NCBI RefSeq assembly: GCF_014650175.1
Contig: NZ_BMUL01000003.1
Location: 372,001 to 436,000 of the forward strand
Direction: 5' to 3'
DNA from: Streptomyces termitum
GTDB taxonomy: Bacteria > Actinomycetota > Actinomycetes > Streptomycetales > Streptomycetaceae
Length of the DNA: 64,000 nucleotides
Positions 1-9,925 of the stretch are shown here, piece after piece; position 1 is the first letter of the stretch; the number at the start of each line of letters is the position of its first letter. The notes below the pieces were generated by a model that was not told the DNA's origin, searched no databases, and worked only from the letters and a program-made list of their open reading frames with translations. The position numbers and the translations under genes were made by a program.

Positions 1-1218
<1,218 letters not shown>

Positions 1219-1233
1219 GCCCCGTGCTCGCCT

Positions 1234-1263
1234 GAGGGGGGCGGGACGTGTCCCGCCCCCCTC
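1234..1263 (+). terminator. GC-rich hairpin between atpD and atpC
   Basis: A perfect inverted repeat has 14-nt arms (1234-1247 and 1250-1263) and only 2 nt between them, so the innermost pairs must open to form a loop. It starts 16 nt after the atpD stop and lies about 70 nt before atpC. There is no long U tract, but Streptomyces terminators often lack one. Inside an operon it could attenuate transcription or protect the upstream mRNA. Confidence 0.6.
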
Positions 1264-1331
1264 TTCACGCCCCAGTAGAATTGACCCCAACACCCGGCAC
1301 GACCGCCGGGTGGTGACCCGAGGAGCCACCC

Positions 1332-1706
1332 TTGGCCGCTGAGCTGCACGTCGAGCTGGTCGCCGCGGACCGGAGTGTCTGGTCCGGCGAGGCCACCCTG
1401 GTCATCGCGCGGACCACCTCCGGCGACATCGGCGTCATGCCCGGTCACCAGCCGCTGCTCGGTGTGCTGGAATCGGGCCCGGTGACCATCCGCACGAGCG
1501 AGGGCGCCACCGTCGTGGCCGCCGTCCACGGCGGTTTCATCTCCTTCGCCGACGACAAGCTTTCTCTGCTCGCGGAGATCGCCGAGCTGGCGGACGAGAT
1601 CGACGCCCAGCGTGCCGAGCGCGCGCTGGAGCGTGCCAAGTCGGGCGAGGACGCCGCCGCCGAGCGGCGCGCCGAAGTCCGGCTGCGCGCGGTATCGGTC
1701 CGCTGA
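1332..1706 (+). CDS. atpC: ATP synthase F1 epsilon subunit
   Basis: This is the epsilon subunit of F1, part of the central rotor stalk and an inhibitor of ATP hydrolysis. The 124-residue product begins with the beta-sandwich fold typical of the family (LHVELVAADRSVWSGEA, then GDIGVMPGHQPLL). It ends in a short charged helix rich in Ala, Glu and Arg. The start is TTG at 1332, chosen because GAGGAG lies 7 nt upstream and the homologous N-terminus begins here. It is the last gene of the atp operon and is followed by a very strong hairpin. The 113-nt gap to atpD is long for genes of one operon. Confidence 0.96.
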   Translation: MAAELHVELVAADRSVWSGEATLVIARTTSGDIGVMPGHQPLLGVLESGPVTIRTSEGATVVAAVHGGFISFADDKLSLLAEIAELADEIDAQRAERALERAKSGEDAAAERRAEVRLRAVSVR

Positions 1707-1732
1707 CGCGGGCCCGAGCCGAAGAGTAGTGC

Positions 1733-1781
1733 CCTCAGCCGCGGCACGGCTGGAATGTTCCAGACCGTGCCGCGGCTGAGG
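1733..1781 (+). terminator. Terminator of the atp operon
   Basis: A near-perfect hairpin has 17-nt outer arms (1733-1749 and 1765-1781), and the inner palindrome CTGGAATGTTCCAG extends the stem with one bulged A. It lies 27 nt after the atpC stop and before the next promoter region. Rho-independent termination of the atp transcript is the simplest reading. Confidence 0.8.
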
Positions 1782-1854
1782 CGATGCAGATGCAGGTTGT
1801 ATTCGGTCGGACCGGCGGTGCCGGTCACAGGACGCGGCGAGGAGGTCGGTGAAG

Positions 1855-2301
1855 ATGTTCCTCGCGCTGCTGCTCTGCGGCCTGGTCGTCGCACTGGTGA
1901 TGATCGGACTCTTCGTCTTCGGCTTGCGCCGCAGGCTCATCCAGCGGGCCGGCGGCACCTTCGACTGCTCGCTGCGCTGGGACGTCCCGGAGACGCCGGA
2001 CCTGTCCGGCAAGGGCTGGGTGTACGGCGTGGCCCGGTACAGCGGCGACGAGATCGCCTGGTTCCGGGTCTTCTCGTACGCGCCCCGGCCGCGCCGCTTC
2101 CTGGAGCGCTCGGCCATCGTGGCCCTGGAGCGCCGGATGCCGGAGGGCGAGGAGGAGCTGGCGCTCCTGTCCGACGCGGTGATCCAGCCCTGCATGTACA
2201 ACGGGGTCCGGCTCGAACTCGCGATGAGCGAGGACGCCCGGACCGGTTTCATGGCCTGGCTGGAGGCGGCACCGCCCGGTCAGAGGGTGAACGTGGCCTG
2301 A
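1855..2301 (+). CDS. DUF2550 membrane-anchored protein
   Basis: This 148-residue protein has one N-terminal transmembrane segment (about residues 2-22) followed by a short basic stretch (GLRRRLIQRAGG) and a soluble cytoplasmic domain. The domain features WDVPE, GWVYGVARY and WFRVFSY match the DUF2550 family, which sits directly after atpC in Streptomyces and many other actinobacteria. The function is unknown. ATG 1855 is preferred because AGGAGG ends 9 nt upstream; an in-frame GTG at 1849 is only 3 nt from that site. The last 22 bases overlap the 3' end of the convergent P450 gene, which suggests the P450 unit was joined closely to this conserved gene. Confidence 0.88.
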   Translation: MFLALLLCGLVVALVMIGLFVFGLRRRLIQRAGGTFDCSLRWDVPETPDLSGKGWVYGVARYSGDEIAWFRVFSYAPRPRRFLERSAIVALERRMPEGEEELALLSDAVIQPCMYNGVRLELAMSEDARTGFMAWLEAAPPGQRVNVA

Positions 2302-3329
2302 CGGCCGCGCCGTATGCGTATCTCCGACACGCCGAGGAGTCCCGTGAGGGGCACCTCGGCGCTCGTCTGTCCGGGGTCGACCTCCAGGCCCGCGCCGCGG
2401 ACGAGGTCCAGGAGCAGTTCGGCGAGCGGCATCACCATGTGGCGGCCCCAGCAGCGCTCGGAGACGTGGCCGAAGGGCAGGTAGCCGGGGGTGTCGTCGG
2501 GGTCGAGGTGCTCCCAGCGCTCCGGGCGGAAGACGTCGGGGTCCTCCCACAGCTCCGGGTCCCGGTGGGTGAGCAGGGGCAGCAGCAGGACATCGTCGGC
2601 CGGGCCGATGCGGGAGTCGATGCCGGGGTACTCGGGGGAGGCGTTGCGCAGGATGTTCCAGGAGGGCGGCAGCAGCCGCATGGACTCGTACAGCAGGTGC
2701 CGGTTCGGCGTCCCGGGGTCGAAGGGCGCGCCGAGCCAGAGCGCGTTGGCGACGAGGGCGGAGACGGTGAAGCAGACGGGGGCGGCCGCGCGCCGGTACA
2801 TGCCCATGGCGTAGCGGCGGTCCTGGTAGCCGGCGGCGTCGGCGGTGAGCCGGGCGAGGCCGGTGAGGGGTTCGCCGCGGCTGCCGGGCCGGCCGGGGAG
2901 GGCGGCGCCCGCGGCGATGACGGCCCAGGTGAGCTTGGGGGTCAGTTCGAGGTTGCGGCTCATGAGGATCCGCAGCCGGTAGGGGTCCTGGCCGAGGACC
3001 AGGTCGCGGAGGAAGACGTGGCCCCGGTGCGGCCACACCCCGGCCAGGTCGACGTCCTCGGGCCGGAGCCGTTCCTTCTTGAGGGCCGCGCGGACGTCGG
3101 CGCCGATGGTCCGCATCACGGCGGCGCCCTCGGTGCGGGGGATCGAGCGGCCCTGGAGCGGCTTGAAGGTGGGGCGCTCGTCCTCGGTGGCGCGGCGGGC
3201 GGCGAGGATCCGGTCGGCGGCCTCGTGTCCGGCGACGCCGACGGTGTCGGGTTCGAGCCGGAAGACGTCCTGTCCGAGGTGGTCCCGGAACAGGGCGGCG
3301 AGTCGGGGGTGGAACACCGTGGCGCGCAT
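2280..3329 (-). CDS. Cytochrome P450 of an atropopeptide-type RiPP locus
   Basis: This 349-residue haem enzyme is predicted to install oxidative crosslinks between aromatic side chains of the peptide encoded just upstream. The K-helix ExxR motif (ESMR, residues 215-218), the PERW motif (269-272) and the haem-ligand loop FGHVSERCWG with Cys293 are visible. The loop deviates from the usual FxxGxHxCxG, with Val in place of the second Gly and Glu in place of His/Arg. The I-helix AGxxT oxygen-activation motif is not recognisable. The protein is some 50 residues shorter than a typical bacterial P450. Start ATG 3329 follows a GGAG-like ribosome site. The gene lies 71 nt after the precursor gene on the same strand. 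No ferredoxin or reductase gene is nearby, so electrons must come from elsewhere. The P450 identity is secure; the substrate is inferred from context. Confidence 0.9.
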   Translation of the reverse strand: MRATVFHPRLAALFRDHLGQDVFRLEPDTVGVAGHEAADRILAARRATEDERPTFKPLQGRSIPRTEGAAVMRTIGADVRAALKKERLRPEDVDLAGVWPHRGHVFLRDLVLGQDPYRLRILMSRNLELTPKLTWAVIAAGAALPGRPGSRGEPLTGLARLTADAAGYQDRRYAMGMYRRAAAPVCFTVSALVANALWLGAPFDPGTPNRHLLYESMRLLPPSWNILRNASPEYPGIDSRIGPADDVLLLPLLTHRDPELWEDPDVFRPERWEHLDPDDTPGYLPFGHVSERCWGRHMVMPLAELLLDLVRGAGLEVDPGQTSAEVPLTGLLGVSEIRIRRGRQATFTL

Positions 3330-3363
3330 GGGGGTCTCCGGGAGGTGCGGGCGTCGGAGGGCG

Positions 3364-3393
3364 GGCCGCCCCCGCCTCGCGGCGGGGACGGCC
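3364..3393 (-). promoter_or_regulatory. Hairpin between precursor gene and P450 gene
   Basis: An inverted repeat has 13-nt arms (3364-3376 and 3381-3393), a 4-nt loop and a single mismatch (3369 against 3388). It lies 7 nt after the precursor stop codon and about 35 nt before the P450 start. Such a structure would partly terminate or stabilise the transcript so that more precursor than enzyme is made, as is common in RiPP operons. Confidence 0.65.
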
Positions 3394-3400
3394 GGGCGGC

Positions 3401-3481
3401 TCAGTACCAGATGTACCAGGAGCTGGCCTTCAGGCTCTTCTGAGCGGACACCTTGTTGCGGATGGCGAAGAGAAGCTTCAT
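3401..3481 (-). CDS. Atropopeptide (tryptorubin-like) precursor peptide
   Basis: This 26-codon gene encodes a peptide starting MKLLFAIRNK and ending KASSWYIWY. The leader is basic and the C-terminus is a block of five aromatic or bulky residues, WYIWY, immediately before the stop. Tryptorubin A, the founder of the atropopeptide RiPPs, derives from a core of sequence AWYIWY, so this core differs only by Ala to Ser at its first position. The ATG at 3481 has a strong Shine-Dalgarno run (AAAGGGGG, 7 nt spacing); a GTG directly before it is an alternative start. The P450 gene follows on the same strand, matching the two-gene architecture of that family. The gene is too short for routine gene callers. 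Sequence and context are seen directly; the product structure is inferred. Confidence 0.9.
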   Translation of the reverse strand: MKLLFAIRNKVSAQKSLKASSWYIWY

Positions 3482-3526
3482 CACTGCACCCCCTTTCAGG
3501 GCGGGAAAGGTTCAGTCCTCGATAGG

Positions 3527-3532
3527 AATATA
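3527..3532 (-). promoter_or_regulatory. Probable -10 element of the precursor-P450 unit
   Basis: TATATT on the minus strand lies in a conspicuously AT-richer stretch about 45 nt before the precursor start codon. No good -35 hexamer is found at the usual distance. The expected leader is about 40 nt and contains the small inverted repeat CCCTgaaAGGG overlapping the ribosome-binding region. Confidence 0.45.
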
Positions 3533-3600
3533 GGATGAACGCCTTTCGTGGGAGCGTGAGTTGGCGTTCTTTGCGATCTCCTTGCCGACGGGGAACGCGA

Positions 3601-3646
3601 GGAGCCCCGTACCGCCCCCTCGTGGAGGGGAGCGGTACGGGGCTCC
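3601..3646 (-). terminator. Terminator between chiC and the precursor gene
   Basis: Perfect 15-nt arms (3601-3615 and 3632-3646) enclose a loop that can pair a little further. It begins 17 nt beyond the chiC stop codon, on the same strand, and ends transcription of the chitinase gene before the precursor promoter. The small RiPP unit is therefore likely insulated from chiC transcription. Confidence 0.85.
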
Positions 3647-3662
3647 GTGGAGCGGGTGCCGA

Positions 3663-5510
<1,848 letters not shown>

Positions 5511-5575
5511 CGGTGCTCCTCAAGTAGCGGACGTTCGGGGGTGGGGGTGGTCCGTAGAGTTGCGCGCGCTTCGAG

Positions 5576-5617
5576 AGCGTAAGAAGGTCTGGACCAATCG
5601 TCAAGAGGTCTGGACCA
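5576..5617 (-). promoter_or_regulatory. chiC promoter with two direct-repeat operators
   Basis: Reading the minus strand, -35 TTGACG (5599-5604) and -10 TACGCT (5576-5581) are 17 nt apart. Two identical copies of TGGTCCAGACCT flank the -35: one upstream (5606-5617) and one inside the spacer (5585-5596), 21 bp apart. These repeats are characteristic of Streptomyces chitinase promoters and resemble the DasR responsive element. Their position would block or modulate polymerase binding. Confidence 0.88.
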
Positions 5618-5630
5618 ACGTCGCTTTTCT

Positions 5631-6278
5631 TTACGTGACCCCCAACTCCCTTGCCAGTACCGCCGCTTGGACCCGACTGCGTACCCCCAGTTTCCCCAGC
5701 ACCTTGCTGACGTGCGTCTTCACCGTCGCCTCCGCCATGTCGAGCCGTACCGCGATCTCCGCGTTCGACAGCCCCGACCCCAGCGCCGCCAGCACCTCCC
5801 GCTCGCGCGGCGTCAGCGCCTCCAGCGCCGCCGGGTCCGCCGCCGGCTCCATCGGCCGCCCCGCCGCGAACTCCGCGATCAGCCGCCGTGTCACCGCCGG
5901 CGCGATCAGCCCCTCGCCCCGCGCCACCGTCCGCACCGCCTCGATCAGCTCCCGCGCGTCCGCGTTCTTCAGCAGGAACCCCGCAGCCCCCGCCCGCAGC
6001 GCCCCGAAGACGTACTCGTCCAGATCGAAGGTGGTCAGCACCAGCACGTCCGCCAGCCCCTCCGCCACCACCTGCCGGGTCGCCGCCACCCCGTCCAGCC
6101 GGGGCATCTGCACGTCCATGAGCACCAGGTCCGGCCGCAGCTCCCGGGCCAGCTCCACCGCCCGCTCCCCGTCCTCGGCCTCCCCGACCACCTCCACGTC
6201 CGGAGCGCTCCCCAGGATCAGCACCAGACCGGCCCGCACCGCGCTCTGGTCCTCGGCCACCACCACCCGCACCGTCAC
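5631..6278 (-). CDS. chiR: Response regulator ChiR, NarL/LuxR family
   Basis: This 215-residue response regulator has an N-terminal receiver domain. The acidic pocket is in VVVAEDQ, the phospho-acceptor Asp is in LVLMDVQMP, the Thr is in LVLTTF and the Lys is in FLLKNAD. A C-terminal LuxR-type helix-turn-helix follows (LTPREREVLAALGSGLSNAEIA and then VKTHVSKVL). The GTG start at 6278 overlaps the kinase stop codon, so the two are translationally coupled. In S. coelicolor the corresponding pair ChiS/ChiR activates chiC in response to chitin, and chiC lies immediately downstream here too. The function is inferred from family and synteny. Confidence 0.9.
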   Translation of the reverse strand: MTVRVVVAEDQSAVRAGLVLILGSAPDVEVVGEAEDGERAVELARELRPDLVLMDVQMPRLDGVAATRQVVAEGLADVLVLTTFDLDEYVFGALRAGAAGFLLKNADARELIEAVRTVARGEGLIAPAVTRRLIAEFAAGRPMEPAADPAALEALTPREREVLAALGSGLSNAEIAVRLDMAEATVKTHVSKVLGKLGVRSRVQAAVLARELGVT

Positions 6279-7471
6279 GCCGGCTCCTCCTCGCTCGCGT
6301 CCACCGGCAGCTCCGCCCGGACCCGCCACACCGCCCCCGGGCCGCCGTCCGCCGCCCGGCCCGCCTCCAGCGAGCCGCCCAGCAGCGCCACCCGCTCCCG
6401 CATCCCCACCAGCCCCGCCCCCGAACCCGGCGCGCGCGGCCCCGGCCGCTCCCCGTACGGACTCGTCACCTCCACCGTCAGCGCCCCGCCCGCCCGCGCC
6501 AGCGCCACCCGCACCTCGCCCGGCGCCGCGTGCTTCAGCGCGTTCGTCAGCGACTCCTGCACGATCCGGTACGCGGCCAGCTCCACCGGCGCCGGCAGCC
6601 CCGGACCGTCCCGCCGCGCGTCGTCCAGGGCGAACCGCAGCCCGCTCGCCGCGCCGCTCGCCCGCGCCTGCGCCACCAGCGCGTCGAGCCCCGCCAGGGT
6701 CGCCGTCGCGGCCGGACCGGCCTCCGCCCCGCTCTCCCGCAGCAGCCCGATCAGCCGCCGCATCTCGGCCAGCCCCGCCACGCTGTTCTCCCGGATCACC
6801 GTCAGCGACCGCCGGGTGGTGTCCGGGTCGTCGAGGGAGAGCGCGGCCGTCGAGTGGATCGCGATGGCCGACAGGTGGTTGGCGACCACGTCGTGCAGCT
6901 CCCGCGCCATCCGGGCCCGCTCCGCCGCCACCGCCTGCGCCCGGTCCATCTCGGCCAGCAGCGCCGTCTGCCCGGCGCGCAGCCGCGCCGCCTCGGCCGC
7001 CTCCCGGTGGTTGCGCACCACCGAGCCGGTGACGGCGGGCAGGAAGGAGACGATGCCGCTGAGCACGCCGACCAGCAGCGCGACGGCGTTCTGCCACCAG
7101 ACCAGGAAGACGACCGTGATGCCTACCGTGACCAGCGCCGTCGTGTACGGGATGCGCCGGGCCTGGGCCGGGGTGCCGTAGACCACCGCCGCGTACACCA
7201 CGTCCGAGAACATCAGCACCGTCGCCAGGTTCCCGTTGGTGAACTGGTCGCCGACGACGGCCGCCGTGCCGACGACCAGCGCGGTCCGCGGGGCCGTCCG
7301 GCGCGCCGACTCCGCCGCCGCCATCACCACCAGCGGGACGAGCGCCGCCCACCGCTGCTCGAAGACCCGGTCGGCCGCGAGGTACAGCCCGTAGGACCAC
7401 AGCAGCAGGCCGACGGCGAGGCTGGCGAGCGCGATGAACACGTCGTGCGGGTGCGGGCGGGGGAGCGTCAC
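6275..7471 (-). CDS. chiS: Sensor histidine kinase ChiS
   Basis: This membrane histidine kinase has 398 residues. About five or six N-terminal transmembrane segments (up to roughly residue 150) act as the sensor. A HisKA_3 dimerisation helix follows with the phospho-acceptor His in MARELHDVVANHLSAIAIHS, then an HATPase domain ending near GLVGMRERVALLGG. The start is uncertain: GTG 7469-7471 gives the length expected of the family, and a GTG 15 nt upstream is also possible; neither has a strong ribosome site. It is coupled to chiR by a short stop/start overlap. Its likely signal is chito-oligosaccharides, known for the S. coelicolor counterpart and not visible in the sequence. Confidence 0.88.
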   Translation of the reverse strand: MTLPRPHPHDVFIALASLAVGLLLWSYGLYLAADRVFEQRWAALVPLVVMAAAESARRTAPRTALVVGTAAVVGDQFTNGNLATVLMFSDVVYAAVVYGTPAQARRIPYTTALVTVGITVVFLVWWQNAVALLVGVLSGIVSFLPAVTGSVVRNHREAAEAARLRAGQTALLAEMDRAQAVAAERARMARELHDVVANHLSAIAIHSTAALSLDDPDTTRRSLTVIRENSVAGLAEMRRLIGLLRESGAEAGPAATATLAGLDALVAQARASGAASGLRFALDDARRDGPGLPAPVELAAYRIVQESLTNALKHAAPGEVRVALARAGGALTVEVTSPYGERPGPRAPGSGAGLVGMRERVALLGGSLEAGRAADGGPGAVWRVRAELPVDASEEEPA

Positions 7472-7645
7472 GGTCCCATCCAACACGGCCGGAGCCCCCG
7501 CCACCTCGGCGTACGGGCCGATCCCGGCGCGCCCCCGCCTCCGTCGAAGGATGTAGGCGGGTTTCGTCACCGGCGACGACGAACGGCGCCCGGCCGCGCG
7601 GGACGCTGGGAGGGACCCGCCGGGGGAAGCGAAAGGGGAAGCACC

Positions 7646-8296
7646 GTGATCGTCACGATGATCATCGTCTGCGAGGTGGGCTTCTGGGTCCTGCTGGCCG
7701 CCGGGCTCACCGCCCGCTATCTGCTGAGGATGCCCCGGCTCGGCGCGGGGCTGCTGCTCTGCGAGCCGCTCCTGGAGGTCCTGCTCCTCGTCGTCACCGC
7801 GATCGACCTCAAGAACGGCGCCGAGCCGAGCTGGCGGCACGGCCTCGCCGCCGTCTACATCGGCTACACCGCCGGCCACGGCCACCGCACCGTGAAGTGG
7901 CTCGACGGCCACGCCGCCCACCGCCTCGGCGGCGCCCCGCCGCCGCCCGAGCCGCCCCGCTACGGCATGGCCCGCGCCCGCCACGAGGGCGCGGTCTGGC
8001 TCGGCTCGCTGGTCGCCGGCGCGGTCGCCACCGGCCTCCTGTTCGCCGCCGTCTGGTACGTCGGTCCCGACGGCGACACCTCGGGGCTGCGCTCCACGGT
8101 CCACGTCGTCTGGCGGGCGGTCGGCATCCACGGCCTGATCGCCCTCAGCTACGCGCTCTGGCCGAAGAAGGCCCCGAAGGGCCCGGGCTCCCCGGACCCC
8201 GGCGGCGCGAAGGCGTCAGCGCTCCCCGCCCGGCACCCAGAGCACGTCCCCGACCCCGCGGTTCGCGGTCCGCGCGAGGATGAAGAGAAGGTCTGA
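7646..8296 (+). CDS. Conserved multi-pass membrane protein
   Basis: I do not recognise a named family. The 216-residue protein has about four hydrophobic segments: near residues 3-23, 34-52, 117-138 and 160-175. A His/Pro-rich cytoplasmic linker (GHGHRTVKWLDGHAAHR, then PPPPEPPR) lies in the middle, and the tail is charged and Pro-rich. The GTG start at 7646 has AAAGGGG at good spacing; an ATG at 7658 is an alternative. Its last 81 nt overlap the convergent adenosyltransferase gene. It is divergent from chiS. Similar integral membrane proteins are common in Streptomyces at this position; no function can be assigned. Confidence 0.75.
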   Translation: MIVTMIIVCEVGFWVLLAAGLTARYLLRMPRLGAGLLLCEPLLEVLLLVVTAIDLKNGAEPSWRHGLAAVYIGYTAGHGHRTVKWLDGHAAHRLGGAPPPPEPPRYGMARARHEGAVWLGSLVAGAVATGLLFAAVWYVGPDGDTSGLRSTVHVVWRAVGIHGLIALSYALWPKKAPKGPGSPDPGGAKASALPARHPEHVPDPAVRGPREDEEKV

Positions 8297-8788
8297 CAGC
8301 CGGTTCAGATAGGTGGCCGTCAGCGGGTTCATCGTCTCGCCGTGCGCCTCCAGGGCCGCCCAGGTGGACCGCTCGGCCCGCCGGACCACCGTGCACGCCT
8401 GGTGCAGCAGCGCCGCGCCGGGCGTGCCGCCGGGCAGGATGAACGAGCGCAGCTTCCCCAGCGGCTCCAGGAAGCGGTCGCAGTCCGCCTCCAGCCGGTC
8501 CACGTACGCCTGCTCCACCCGCAGCGGCGGGTACTCCGGCTCCGCCACCACCGGGGTGGCGAGGTCGGCGCCGACGTCGAAGAGGTCGTTCTGGACCCGG
8601 GTGAGGACCGCGGCGACCTCCTCGTCGAGGTTCCCCAGGGCGAGCGCCGTGCCGAGCACGGCGTTCGCCTCGTTCGCGTCGGCGTAGGCCGCGATCCTCA
8701 GGTCGGTCTTGGCCGTCCGGCTCATGTCGCCGAGGGCCGTCGTGCCCGTGTCGCCGGTGCGGGTGTAGATGCGCGTCAGATTGACCAT
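8216..8788 (-). CDS. Cob(I)yrinic acid a,c-diamide adenosyltransferase, PduO type
   Basis: This enzyme transfers the adenosyl group of ATP to cob(I)alamin to make adenosylcobalamin, the cofactor of methylmalonyl-CoA mutase. The 190-residue product shows the PduO/EutT ATP-binding start TRIYTRTGDTGTTAL. It also has the conserved AYADANEANA, FILPGG, CTVVRRAER and NRLSDLLFILAR signatures. ATG 8788 is chosen because homologues begin at VNLTRIYTRTGD and GGGG lies upstream. Its 3' end overlaps the convergent membrane-protein gene by 81 nt. MeaB and methylmalonyl-CoA epimerase, encoded later in the window, use the same cofactor pathway. Confidence 0.93.
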   Translation of the reverse strand: MVNLTRIYTRTGDTGTTALGDMSRTAKTDLRIAAYADANEANAVLGTALALGNLDEEVAAVLTRVQNDLFDVGADLATPVVAEPEYPPLRVEQAYVDRLEADCDRFLEPLGKLRSFILPGGTPGAALLHQACTVVRRAERSTWAALEAHGETMNPLTATYLNRLSDLLFILARTANRGVGDVLWVPGGER

Positions 8789-8948
8789 GGACCCCAGCCT
8801 AGTGACGCTCCCGCCCCCGGGGCCTGTCGTGAGTGTGACGTCCGTCAAAGGGAGCGTGACGCGCGTTACTTCACGGTCACATGGCGCCTCCGGCCCGCTA
8901 ATCTCCGCCGGAGAGCCAGAAGTGAACAGGTGTTAAGGGGTGGAATAC

Positions 8949-9797
8949 GTGGCTGGGAAGCTCGCCGTCATCGGAGCCGGACTCATGGGAGCCGGCATCG
9001 CGCAGGTCTCGGCCCAGGCCGGCTGGGACGTCGTCCTGCGGGACGTCACGGACGCCGCCCTCACCCGGGGCACCGACGGCATCCGCGCCTCGTACGAGAA
9101 GTTCGTCGCGAAGGGCAGGCTGGACGCCGCCGACGCGGAGGCCGCCCTCGGCCGGATCACCGCCACCACCGACCTCGACGCCGTCGCCGACGCGGACGTC
9201 GTCGTCGAGGCCGTCTTCGAGAAGATCGAGGTCAAGCACGAGATCTTCCGCTCCCTCGACAAGATCGCCAAGGACGGCGCGGTCCTCGCCTCCAACACCT
9301 CCGCCATCCCGATCACCAAGATCGCCGCGGTGACGGAGCGCCCCGAGGCCGTCGTCGGCGTCCACTTCTTCTCGCCGGTCCCGATGATGCAGCTCGTCGA
9401 GCTGGTCCGCGGCCACAAGACCAGCGACGCCACCCTCGCCACCGCCCGCTCCTTCGCCGAGTCCGTCGGCAAGACCTGCATCGTCGTCAACCGCGACGTC
9501 GCCGGCTTCGTCACCACCCGCCTCATCTCGGCCCTCGTCGTCGAGGCGGCCAAGCTGTACGAGTCGGGCGTCGCCACCGCCGAGGACATCGACCTCGCCT
9601 GCAAGCTGGGCTTCGGCCACGCCATGGGCCCGCTCGCCACCACCGACCTCACCGGCGTCGACATCCTCGTCAACGCCGCGGGCAACATCTACGCCGAGAC
9701 CCAGGACGAGAAGTTCGCGCCGCCGGAGCTGATGCGCCGGATGGTGGACGCGGGTGACATCGGCCGCAAGAGCGGGCAGGGCTTTTACACGTACTGA
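8949..9797 (+). CDS. 3-hydroxybutyryl-CoA dehydrogenase
   Basis: This NAD(P)-dependent enzyme interconverts acetoacetyl-CoA and 3-hydroxybutyryl-CoA (or related 3-hydroxyacyl-CoAs). The Rossmann loop GAGLMGAGIA is at the N-terminus. The catalytic region SNTSAIPITKIA and the histidine motif GVHFFSPVPMMQLVE follow, and the C-terminal dimerisation domain includes FVTTRLI and GFGHAMGPL. The 282-residue length fits the family. GTG 8949 is preferred because AAGGGG ends 8 nt upstream; the GTG at 8940 overlaps that ribosome site. It stands alone with a promoter region of about 160 nt. It probably feeds the ethylmalonyl-CoA or butyryl-CoA pathways. Confidence 0.92.
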   Translation: MAGKLAVIGAGLMGAGIAQVSAQAGWDVVLRDVTDAALTRGTDGIRASYEKFVAKGRLDAADAEAALGRITATTDLDAVADADVVVEAVFEKIEVKHEIFRSLDKIAKDGAVLASNTSAIPITKIAAVTERPEAVVGVHFFSPVPMMQLVELVRGHKTSDATLATARSFAESVGKTCIVVNRDVAGFVTTRLISALVVEAAKLYESGVATAEDIDLACKLGFGHAMGPLATTDLTGVDILVNAAGNIYAETQDEKFAPPELMRRMVDAGDIGRKSGQGFYTY

Positions 9798-9925
9798 TCT
9801 CGCCCGGCCACTCGGCCTCACTCCATGGGGTGAATTCAGGTACCTGTTCGTGAACAAGGCGCAACGTATCCGCCCGAGCGGCAGTCAGTCGTTGCGAACG
9901 ACGGAGCATTTCCCGGGGAGCGACT

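Noticed and set aside
3401..3484. Precursor start at the GTG one codon before the ATG
   Set aside because: The ATG has better Shine-Dalgarno spacing; the GTG cannot be excluded but would add only one residue to the leader.
2280..3660. A larger biosynthetic cluster around the precursor and P450 (transporter, protease, methyltransferase)
   Set aside because: The flanking genes (DUF2550 and chiC) are conserved in Streptomyces and unrelated; only the two genes belong to the unit.
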